From: Prevotellaceae bacterium UBA5903
Lineage (GTDB): Bacteria; Bacteroidota; Bacteroidia; Bacteroidales; Bacteroidaceae
Direction of reading: 5' to 3'
Assembly: GCA_002431845.1 (NCBI GenBank)
Contig: DJEH01000076.1
Location: 5,799-19,415 of the forward strand
DNA: 13,617 bases
The position numbers were made by a program, and so were the translations under genes. This document shows, one piece after another, positions 7,346 to 13,617 of the stretch. The notes under the pieces were generated by a model, which did not search any database, was not told where the DNA came from, and saw nothing but the letters and a program-made list of their open reading frames with translations. Every line of letters starts with the position of its first letter. Within the stretch, counting starts at the first letter, position 1.

Positions 7346-8218
7346 ATGAAAAAGTACATTTTCTTTTGCTTTGCACTCCTCGCTCTTGGTGCATGCAAAT
7401 CATATAAGAATATTGAAAAAGAAACGGCTACAACTGTTAGCAGCAAGCCTCAAACCACCACTATAGCCTCAACAACCAAGCACAATGCTATTACAGCTAC
7501 AAGTGTGGCACAAAAGGTGATGGCACAACATGCCACCAAAAACATCATTACTGCCAATGCTAAAGTAAAACTTTCGGGCATCGGAGGTAAAGATTTAAGC
7601 GTCAATGGCAAGCTACAAATGAAGCGCGACAACGTTATTCGCATATCACTTCGCTTCTTAGGAATGGAGGTTGGTATGCTTGAATTTACCCCTCAAGATG
7701 TACTTGTCATCGACCGTATAAACAAACAGTACGTACGTGCAGCATATAGCGAAGTGAGTTTCTTGAAGCAAGCAAACCTCGACTTCTATGCATTGCAATC
7801 ACTCTTTTGGAATGAACTATTCCTACCCGGACAACGTTCGGTTAGCACAAGCGATTTAAATCGTTTCACTCTCAGCACTGTGAACGATGAATTTATACTT
7901 ACCCCTAACAATACTCCTAAACTCACCTATAACTTTATTACAGACCAAGCCTCATCGCTTATCCAACGCATACAAGTGCATGGAAGTTCGGCTTCAGACA
8001 AAGGCGATTTTACTTTTGAATATGCTAATTTCCGCACGCTAAGCGGCCATCCATTCCCCACGAGCATGGACATGAGCGTAACAGGTACAGGCAAGGATAT
8101 TTCGCTTTCGCTCGGTCTTTCGGGCCTTAGCAATGAAGGAGCATTTGAAACAAACACTACTATATCATCTAAATACACACGCAGAAGCGTAAAGGATGTA
8201 TTGGGAAAACTCTTCTAA
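7346..8218 (+). CDS. DUF4292-family lipoprotein, LolB-like layout
   Basis: Predicted outer-membrane lipoprotein. The signal peptide ends in LGAC (14-17), with Cys17 lipidated, followed by a Thr/Ser-rich linker (25-52). The rest is mostly predicted beta strand. I recognise the DUF4292 family from the length (290 aa), the NAKVKLSG.....L.VNGKLQMKRD region (71-94) and the position between a TPR lipoprotein and EnvC. The order 'coat of strands - FLGMEVGMLEFTPQDVLVID (104-123) - YV - LQSLFWNELFLPG (150-162) - strands' resembles LolB. In LolB a PLG loop precedes a strand ending in a D-x-x-x-x-Y turn, and a helix ending in LPG follows. That points to a half-barrel that binds acyl chains, possibly in lipoprotein or glycolipid insertion. 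The role is inferred and unproven. Confidence 0.8.
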   Translation: MKKYIFFCFALLALGACKSYKNIEKETATTVSSKPQTTTIASTTKHNAITATSVAQKVMAQHATKNIITANAKVKLSGIGGKDLSVNGKLQMKRDNVIRISLRFLGMEVGMLEFTPQDVLVIDRINKQYVRAAYSEVSFLKQANLDFYALQSLFWNELFLPGQRSVSTSDLNRFTLSTVNDEFILTPNNTPKLTYNFITDQASSLIQRIQVHGSSASDKGDFTFEYANFRTLSGHPFPTSMDMSVTGTGKDISLSLGLSGLSNEGAFETNTTISSKYTRRSVKDVLGKLF

Positions 8219-8236
8219 AAAATACACTTTCGTCGC

Positions 8237-9721
8237 ATGATTAGATATCTCCTCACTCTATTGCTTGCGATTGTTGTCTGCACAGACCTAACGGGCCAAA
8301 CCAACAAAAAGATACGATCGCTGCAGAAGCAACAAACCTCTCTAAAGAACAGCATTGCCAACCAAGAAAAAATGCTAAAGTCCACTAAAAAGGACGTTAC
8401 TTCACAATTGGCTAACTTGCAAGTGATAAACGTACAAATAGAGGGGCAACAAAAATACGTAAACGGCATACATGCTGAACTTACAGAACTTGCCACTAGC
8501 ATTAGTGGACTAGAACATCAGCTACACCTACTCGAGACCGATATTGCCGTATGCAAACGCCGTTACCAGCGCTCTGTTACCTATATGTTTCGTCATAGAA
8601 TGCAGGTGTCAAAATGGCAATTCATACTCTCTGCCAAGAACTTCAGAGATATGTACAGACGTCTGCGCTATATGTCGGAGTTCAGTCGTTACCAACGTGC
8701 ACAAGCAGAGATAATACGTCAGAAGGAGCGTGTAGTTCAAGCCAAACGCAACGAACTATTAGGACTGAAAACCGAAAAAAACAAACTTTATAAAGAAGGT
8801 CAAGCCGAAACGCAAAAGTTGCAAGGCCAACAGCAGGAACGCCAACAAGTGGTAAACGACCTCAACAAACGGCAGCAAGAATTACAAGCTTCTATTGCAC
8901 AACAGCGTAAAAAGGCTGCGGCTCTTGATGCTCGTATTGACCAACTCATTCAGCAAGAAATAGCTGCTGCCGAACGTCGCCGCAAGGCTGAAGAAGAGCG
9001 ACGTCGGAAGGCTGAAATGGCAAGACAAGCCAAGCTCAAAGCCCAACGCGAACAAGCGGCACGCGCAAAAGCAGCACGTGAGAAAGCTGCACGCGAAAAG
9101 GAAGAACGCGAAAGACAGTTGGCTGCAGCGCAACGTAATAGGACGAACAAGGCGAATGCAAAATCCAATAAGTCTGCAAGTAAAAACAGCGATAGACTTG
9201 TTGCCAAGAATAGCACTAAGAACTCTGCATCTCGTCGCGTCAAGCCCGTTGAAACAGAAGAACAGCACACGCCAACCTTCACCTACTCCAGCAATGCAGA
9301 CAATGCTATCAATGGTAGTTTTGCAGCCAATCGCGGACGCTTACCCATGCCTATTACGGGTGGATATGCCATTACACGCCACTACGGAAGCTACAATGTA
9401 GCAGGACTTAAGGGCGTACAACTCGATAGCAAGGGCATCAACATAACGGGGCATTCTGGTGCACAGGCACGTGCGGTATATGCAGGAGAAGTTACTGCCA
9501 TCTTTGCCTACGGAGGCATGTACAACATCATTGTACGTCATGGATCATACATGTCGGTATATTGCAACCTTTCATCAACTTCTGTACGCCAAGGTCAACA
9601 AGTACAAGCGCGACAAACGCTCGGCACCATTGCCACCGACGCATCGGGTAATTGCACCCTGCACTTCCAACTTCGCAAAGAGACCTCTAAGCTCAACCCT
9701 GAAGCATGGCTTGGTAGATAA
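8237..9721 (+). CDS. envC: EnvC-like murein hydrolase activator (coiled coil plus degenerate LytM/M23 domain)
   Basis: Exported protein expected to regulate peptidoglycan amidases during cell division. A signal peptide (about 1-20, ending DLTG before QTNKK) leads into a long coiled coil (about 23-240). A strongly charged Ala/Arg/Lys/Glu run (240-300) and a Ser/Asn/Lys linker (303-345) follow. The LytM-fold domain (about 365-494) keeps the fold motifs GQQVQARQTLGTI (453-465) and LHFQLRKE (475-482). It lacks the catalytic zinc ligands: the HxGxD motif reads SKGIN (398-402), the Y-x-H position reads YCNL (442-445), and HxH reads TLH (474-476). It is therefore not expected to be a peptidase. Family knowledge: EnvC in E. 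coli is likewise inactive and acts through FtsEX to switch on amidases. It starts 18 bases after the DUF4292 gene, implying co-transcription. Confidence 0.9.
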   Translation: MIRYLLTLLLAIVVCTDLTGQTNKKIRSLQKQQTSLKNSIANQEKMLKSTKKDVTSQLANLQVINVQIEGQQKYVNGIHAELTELATSISGLEHQLHLLETDIAVCKRRYQRSVTYMFRHRMQVSKWQFILSAKNFRDMYRRLRYMSEFSRYQRAQAEIIRQKERVVQAKRNELLGLKTEKNKLYKEGQAETQKLQGQQQERQQVVNDLNKRQQELQASIAQQRKKAAALDARIDQLIQQEIAAAERRRKAEEERRRKAEMARQAKLKAQREQAARAKAAREKAAREKEERERQLAAAQRNRTNKANAKSNKSASKNSDRLVAKNSTKNSASRRVKPVETEEQHTPTFTYSSNADNAINGSFAANRGRLPMPITGGYAITRHYGSYNVAGLKGVQLDSKGINITGHSGAQARAVYAGEVTAIFAYGGMYNIIVRHGSYMSVYCNLSSTSVRQGQQVQARQTLGTIATDASGNCTLHFQLRKETSKLNPEAWLGR

Positions 9722-9804
9722 CCCATATAAGGCATATAAGCCATCTTAAAAGCCTATTGCAAAGGATTTCAAACAGCATAAAATGCGACCTATATGGGCT
9801 CTAA

Positions 9805-9861
9805 AAAAGGCGAGAGAAATGTATAGTTGCCATAGTGCAATTATTATTTCTCTCGCCTTTT
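9805..9861. terminator. strong terminator after envC
   Basis: AAAAGGCGAGAGAAAT (9805-9820) is the exact reverse complement of ATTTCTCTCGCCTTTT (9846-9861), a 16-bp perfect stem flanked by A-tract and T-tract. The 25-base loop contains a smaller TTGC/GCAA hairpin (9827-9830 with 9837-9840). The + strand continues into TATTTTG. It should end the dut-to-envC transcript, and its flanks would also work for the opposite direction. Confidence 0.88.
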
Positions 9862-10005
9862 ATTTTGTCTGCACATCCCCCACTATACAAAAAGAAGTAT
9901 CGCTATGGTAGGGGTAGCAACAATATGCAACGCGCAAACATACACTCATAGCAACCATACATTTCCTATAAAAAGCCCACATTTCTCATAGCAAGCACAC
10001 AATTA

Positions 10006-10048
10006 AAAAAGCTCCGCAACGCCCTATATGAGCCTTGCGGAGCTTTTT
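10006..10048. terminator. strong terminator after secDF
   Basis: AAAAAGCTCCGCAA (10006-10019) pairs perfectly with TTGCGGAGCTTTTT (10035-10048), a 14-bp stem with a 15-base loop. Read from the minus strand, the stem follows the secDF stop by about 45 bases and ends in a run of T (complement of 10005-10010). It is symmetric enough to terminate in both directions. Confidence 0.88.
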
Positions 10049-10093
10049 ATTATATTACAATAATTGTATTGTTACATTATTTCAAGTAGTGGT

Positions 10094-13006
10094 TTATGCC
10101 TCTTTCTTTTCAAGTTTACGGCCGATAGTGCGGTATGCAATAGGAGCTGCAAGGAAGATAGAAGAGAGCGTACCGAAGATTACACCCAATATCATGGCAA
10201 AGGCAAATGAGCGGATGCTATCGCCACCAAGGATAAAGATGCAGAGCAACACGAGCAACGTGGTGCATGAAGTCATTACGGTACGTGATAGAGTACTATT
10301 CAACGAGTTGTTAAATAGGTCGAAGTAGTTTTGAGTTGGGTGAAGTTTGATATTTTCACGCATACGGTCAAATACCACCACCTTATCGTTGATAGAGTAA
10401 CCAATAACGGTCAAGATAGCACCGATAAAGGTTTGGTCTACCTCAAGCGAGAAACCTATCCAACCCCAGCAGATACTGAACATACCGATAACAAGCAACG
10501 TATCAAATACCAATGCCACGACAGAACCAACTGAGAAGGCAATGTTGCGGAAACGGATAAGGATGTACACGAAGATTGCTACAAGCGACAATACAACGGC
10601 GATGATAGCACCACGAGTCATATCGGCAGCCACTGTAGGACCTACCTTTTGTGCCGATACAATAGAGCCACCCTTGTGGTTATCGCGGTCGATAAATGTC
10701 TTATAGTCGGCCTTGATAAGGTTTGCATCGTGCAAGGCATCAAAGATAAAGCGCTCTACATCTTGGTCGATGCTTTCGCTATCGTCGTTGATACGGTAGT
10801 TAGTAGACAGGCGTACTGCATCGTTATTAGTTGTAGAGATAGCAATAGCTGTTACGATAGCATTAGGATCTTTAGCTTGTACCTTCTCTGCCACAGCCTT
10901 CTGCACTTGTTCAGGAGTTACACCCTTCTGCTCAAACTCAATAACGTAGTTGCGACCACCAGTAAAGTCAATACCACTTGACAAGCCACGAGTGCAAAGG
11001 AAGGCAATAGCAATAACAGCACCCACGATAAACACGTAGATAGAACGCTTGCCCATCTTCATAAAGTTGAAGTGCTTGCCTACCAAGAAGTTCTTAGACA
11101 TGGCTGTAGTAAAGGTCAAGCCCAACCACTTGTCTTTGTTAAGATAGTGTTCGAACACGATACGTGACACCCATACAGCAGTGAAGAACGAACATACGAT
11201 ACCAATACCTAATGTCATGGCGAAACCACGAATAGGACCTGTACCGAAATTGTAAAGGATAATTGCTGTGATGATTGATGTGAGGTTAGAGTCGAAGATA
11301 GCAGAGAACGCATTGCCATAACCCTCAGCAAGAGCGGTTTTAATGCCCTTACCAGCCTTTAGCTCTTCCTTAGTACGTTCGTAGATAAGCACGTTGGCAT
11401 CAACTGCCATACCAAGTGATAGCACCATACCAGCAATACCGCTCATGGTTAGTGCAGCCTGGAATGAGGTGAGAATACCAAAGGTGAAGAAGAAGTTCAA
11501 TATCAATGCTACGTTAGCTACCATACCTGGTATAACACCGTAGAAGCAGCACATAAAGATCATCAAGAGCACAAATGCTACGATACAAGCAGTGAAACCA
11601 GCTTGGATAGATGCAGCACCAAGGCTCGGACCAACTGTCTCTTCTTGTACAATCTTTGTTGGAGCAGGCATCTTACCACTCTTCAACACGTTTGCCAAGT
11701 CGCGAGTATCATCGGTTGTAAAGTTACCCGAGATTTGAGAGTTACCACCCGTAATCTCGCTCTGTACAACAGGTGCACTATATACAAAGCCATCGAGCAC
11801 AATCGCTACGGGCTTTTTCAAATTCTTTTTAGTCAAATTAGCCCAATCGCGTGCACCACTCTGTGTCATTGTCATGCTTACAATAGGACGATGGTTCTGA
11901 TCAAAGTCGTCTTTAGCGTCTTCTATCACGTCGCCTTGCATTGAAGGTTGGCCATTGATAGCACGGAGAGCATAGAGTTCAAACACGTTTGATTTCATGC
12001 CATCAGCACTCTTAACGCCCCAAGCCAAACGCAAGTCGGCAGGGAGTACAGCCTCAGCAATGGCGCTGTGTATCATCTTGTTCACCTCAGCAGTGTCGCG
12101 TGCAACAGCGTAACCAACTACGCAACCATTAGGCTGCATACCTTGTATTTGAGCTAACTTGCTGAACAAAGGATGTTGTTCTTTTACGCTTTTCTTTGCA
12201 GCTGCAGCCTTTGTTGAATCGGTTGCAGTAGTGTCTTTACCGCCAGCAAGACGTGTGTCAAGCGTAGTAAGCGACGACTGCAATTCAGCCAAAGTGTAGG
12301 TTTCCCAGAACTCAAGGTTTGCACTACCTTGTAGCAACTTACGCACACGCTCAGGCTCTTTAATACCAGGCATCTCTACCATGATTTGACCAATTTGGCC
12401 CTTACCACGTAGAATTTGGATGTTAGGCTGAGCCACACCAAAGCGGTCAATACGAGAGCGAACCACCTTGTTAGAGTTTTCAACGGCTACGTTCACCTCT
12501 TCGTTGAGCGCTTTCTTTACGTCAGCATCAGTTGAGTTGTAAGAGATGTTTTGGTTGCTAAGCTTTGCGGCAAAGATGCCACCAAGCTTGTTCTGTCCGT
12601 TTTGGCTTTCGAAAGCACTTACAAAAGCATCTACGAAGTCTACATTACCTTTTTTGGTTTGAGCCACAGCTTCGTCATAAGCTTTCTTAAACTTGGGGTC
12701 GTTAGCACTTTCGCCAGCGAGGTTCTTTACCACGTCGGGAACGCTCACCTCAAGCACTACATTCATACCGCCCTTAAGGTCAAGACCTAGGCCGATTTGC
12801 AATGCCTCGCAATCCTTGAGCGTTTTACCAAGCCAAACAGTCTCGTTACGCATGGAGTCAAGGTAAGCTGCGCCATCCTTGCCGTGAGCCGTCATTTGCT
12901 CTGCTTGTGCCTCATACTTGTGTGTAGGGTATGAGAAACTCAGATACATGAGGCAAATCAAGGACAGTAACACTGCAATTACTTTAACAAATCCTTTGTT
13001 TTGCAT
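10094..13006 (-). CDS. secDF: SecDF fusion: protein translocase auxiliary subunit
   Basis: Inner-membrane, proton-driven RND-family protein that helps SecYEG/SecA release and fold exported proteins in the periplasm. It is a single 970-aa chain, with SecD (about 1-630) then SecF (about 640-970). SecD part: first membrane helix 7-26, the motif LGLDLKGGM (73-81), a large periplasmic region (P1) and helices 2-6 (about 468-620). The latter contain GMAVDANVLIYER (532-544), with the proton-relay Asp536. SecF part: helix about 654-671, GIDFTGG (678-684), helices from about 798 on, IGYSINDKVVVFDRMREN (868-885) and SRTVMTSCTTLL (907-918). A Thr/Ala/Lys low-complexity insert (about 255-275) interrupts the P1 region. 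The start ATG is preceded by two copies of TCACACAA on the coding strand and has no purine-rich ribosome site. Confidence 0.97.
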   Translation of the reverse strand: MQNKGFVKVIAVLLSLICLMYLSFSYPTHKYEAQAEQMTAHGKDGAAYLDSMRNETVWLGKTLKDCEALQIGLGLDLKGGMNVVLEVSVPDVVKNLAGESANDPKFKKAYDEAVAQTKKGNVDFVDAFVSAFESQNGQNKLGGIFAAKLSNQNISYNSTDADVKKALNEEVNVAVENSNKVVRSRIDRFGVAQPNIQILRGKGQIGQIMVEMPGIKEPERVRKLLQGSANLEFWETYTLAELQSSLTTLDTRLAGGKDTTATDSTKAAAAKKSVKEQHPLFSKLAQIQGMQPNGCVVGYAVARDTAEVNKMIHSAIAEAVLPADLRLAWGVKSADGMKSNVFELYALRAINGQPSMQGDVIEDAKDDFDQNHRPIVSMTMTQSGARDWANLTKKNLKKPVAIVLDGFVYSAPVVQSEITGGNSQISGNFTTDDTRDLANVLKSGKMPAPTKIVQEETVGPSLGAASIQAGFTACIVAFVLLMIFMCCFYGVIPGMVANVALILNFFFTFGILTSFQAALTMSGIAGMVLSLGMAVDANVLIYERTKEELKAGKGIKTALAEGYGNAFSAIFDSNLTSIITAIILYNFGTGPIRGFAMTLGIGIVCSFFTAVWVSRIVFEHYLNKDKWLGLTFTTAMSKNFLVGKHFNFMKMGKRSIYVFIVGAVIAIAFLCTRGLSSGIDFTGGRNYVIEFEQKGVTPEQVQKAVAEKVQAKDPNAIVTAIAISTTNNDAVRLSTNYRINDDSESIDQDVERFIFDALHDANLIKADYKTFIDRDNHKGGSIVSAQKVGPTVAADMTRGAIIAVVLSLVAIFVYILIRFRNIAFSVGSVVALVFDTLLVIGMFSICWGWIGFSLEVDQTFIGAILTVIGYSINDKVVVFDRMRENIKLHPTQNYFDLFNNSLNSTLSRTVMTSCTTLLVLLCIFILGGDSIRSFAFAMILGVIFGTLSSIFLAAPIAYRTIGRKLEKKEA

Positions 13007-13111
13007 TGTGTGATTGTGTGATTATTTATTAATTTTAATATTTGTTTTTCTGCCTGTTCTGTCTAAGGTGTAATAGCTATAATAAAGATGCGTCTGCATG
13101 CATCCACATTT

Positions 13112-13124
13112 ATGCCAATGGCAT
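13112..13124. promoter_or_regulatory. dyad-symmetric element in the secDF leader
   Basis: ATGCCAATGGCAT is a perfect odd-length palindrome (6-bp arms around a single A) lying downstream of the candidate secDF -7 box. It could be an operator for a dimeric regulator or a small leader hairpin (5-bp stem with three-base loop). The palindrome TGCATGCA lies 9 bases away (13095-13102). Confidence 0.3.
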
Positions 13125-13145
13125 TTATACACACCTTTGAACGTG

Positions 13146-13153
13146 CAAATATA
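13146..13153 (-). promoter_or_regulatory. candidate -7 element for secDF
   Basis: The minus strand reads TATATTTG, an exact TAnnTTTG match. No TTTG -33 box is visible at the usual distance. The -7 box begins about 147 bases before the secDF ATG, giving a leader near 135 bases. Confidence 0.38.
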
Positions 13154-13364
13154 CACGATTTTTTTTGAAAGTTAGCGTTTTATAGGCTTATTGTCTTATT
13201 ATTTTAATTATTAGTTGGGTATTCTTGCTATTTTGTGTACAAGCGTAAGGAATAAACGCCTCTTTTAATTGCACAAATTGCATTTAAATGAGTGAAAAGC
13301 GGCCTTCGGATGTTACTATTTTCTTAAAAAGACGATACTCAAAAAAAATAATTTTGCACACTTG

Positions 13365-13394
13365 TTTGATAATTCATGAAAGTTTGTAATTTTG
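13365..13394 (+). promoter_or_regulatory. Bacteroidota-type promoter for the downstream dehydrogenase gene
   Basis: TTTG (13365-13368) lies 18 bases upstream of TAATTTTG (13387-13394), matching both the -33 and -7 elements of the Bacteroidota consensus with normal spacing. This is the best promoter in the window. A second TAATTTTG at 13349-13356 lacks a -33 partner. Transcription would start around 13400, leaving a leader of about 170 bases before the ATG. Confidence 0.6.
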
Positions 13395-13573
13395 CGTTTA
13401 GATAAAGCATGCAAGTGCCCAATGAGCCTTACAAGCTCGTAGCATTTACCCTTTATCTTCCCTTAATATAATAAGAGCTATTGTGTTGCACTAAGCAAAA
13501 GCCACGATGCAAGCACATAGTGTTAGAACGAACTTTATTAAGTAACACAAACTTTTTTTTAGTATAAATTATT

Positions 13574-13617
13574 ATGGCATTTTTAACTAATGACAAACTC
13601 TTGATCGTCGGTGCCGG
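13574..13617 (+). CDS. mdh: N-terminus of a Rossmann-fold dehydrogenase, probably malate dehydrogenase (cut by window end)
   Basis: Only the first 14 codons and part of the fifteenth lie in the window: MAFLTNDKLLIVGA followed by a GG- codon. The KLLIVGAG stretch is the first beta strand and start of the glycine-rich loop of an NAD-binding Rossmann fold. The short xFLTNxKLxIVGA N-terminus is what I recall from Bacteroidales malate dehydrogenases, and secDF/mdh adjacency is familiar in that order. The assignment rests on very little sequence; another NAD-dependent dehydrogenase is possible. It has its own strong promoter and is transcribed divergently from secDF. Confidence 0.6.
   Translation, partial: MAFLTNDKLLIVGA

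Larger units (their letters stand above)
9722..10093. other. 372-base convergent intergenic region
   Basis: No gene is supported here. It holds two perfect inverted-repeat terminators (9805-9861 and 10006-10048). A short direct repeat lies between them: CTCATAGCAACCATAC (9945-9960) and CTCATAGCAAGCACAC (9985-10000), 40 bases apart with two mismatches in 16. The remainder is AT-rich and shows no promoter-like TAnnTTTG that would explain a transcript. Confidence 0.6.
13007..13573. other. 567-base divergent intergenic region between secDF and mdh
   Basis: No coding region is supported. It contains a candidate secDF promoter (13146-13153, minus) and a good mdh promoter (13365-13394, plus). On the secDF leader side there are two dyad elements: TGCATGCA (13095-13102) and ATGCCAATGGCAT (13112-13124). 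The segment 13154-13340 is AT-rich with no recognised feature. Both promoters imply leaders well over 100 bases. Confidence 0.6.

Noticed and set aside
8882..9282. Minus-strand frames opposite the charged segment of envC, rich in Ala/Leu/Ser/Cys
   Set aside because: These are shadows of the repetitive Lys/Arg/Glu/Ala codons of the real gene and contain no family motif.
10035..10328. Plus-strand frame starting inside the secDF terminator
   Set aside because: It begins with TTG in the stem of a perfect terminator and runs antisense to the conserved SecF C-terminus; no independent support.
1..13617. Search for CRISPR arrays, tRNA or rRNA genes, insertion sequences, toxin-antitoxin or defence genes
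   Set aside because: No regular direct-repeat array, cloverleaf-like sequence, transposase motif or defence-type protein was seen; every convincing frame belongs to a housekeeping or envelope family.

Overview
The window looks like chromosomal housekeeping DNA from a member of the Bacteroidales, most likely Prevotellaceae. The evidence is: several upstream regions carrying a TAnnTTTG -7 element (the Bacteroidota promoter signature), few recognisable Shine-Dalgarno sequences, a single-chain SecDF fusion, a rhomboid protease with a Bacteroidota-type C-terminal tail, a catalytically degenerate EnvC-like protein, and the run dut / TPR lipoprotein / DUF4292 lipoprotein / envC, which I recall as recurring in Bacteroidales. 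The genus assignment is an inference from gene content, not from a search.

Layout. 1-196: non-coding leader with a candidate promoter. 197-1165 (+): ribD, bifunctional riboflavin-pathway enzyme with a shortened reductase domain. 1266-2201 (+): rhomboid protease. About 2164 or 2263 to 3321 (+): membrane-anchored endonuclease/exonuclease/phosphatase-fold protein, overlapping or abutting the rhomboid gene. 3322-3444: convergent intergenic region with a nested hairpin that can serve as terminator in both directions. 3445-4806 (-): dgt-type dNTP triphosphohydrolase. 4807-4920: 114-bp divergent promoter region. 4921-5355 (+): dut. 5468-7285 (+): TPR lipoprotein. 7346-8218 (+): DUF4292 lipoprotein with a LolB-like layout. 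8237-9721 (+): EnvC-like coiled-coil/LytM protein. 9722-10093: two strong inverted-repeat terminators, one for each converging transcript. 10094-13006 (-): secDF. 13007-13573: divergent promoter region with long leaders on both sides. 13574 onward (+): first 14 codons of a Rossmann-fold dehydrogenase, probably malate dehydrogenase.

Functional themes. dgt and dut sit head to head and both hydrolyse dNTPs (dGTP or other dNTPs, and dUTP), so the small shared promoter region could co-ordinate nucleotide-pool hygiene. Downstream of dut come three exported proteins in tight order (TPR lipoprotein, LolB-like lipoprotein, EnvC-like murein hydrolase activator). This is the most interesting part of the window, because two of the three have no assigned function and the context points to outer-membrane or cell-wall assembly. 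SecDF, the membrane-protein translocation motor, is convergent with that cluster. No mobile elements, CRISPR arrays, tRNA or rRNA genes were seen, and I found no clear sign of a wholly new system.
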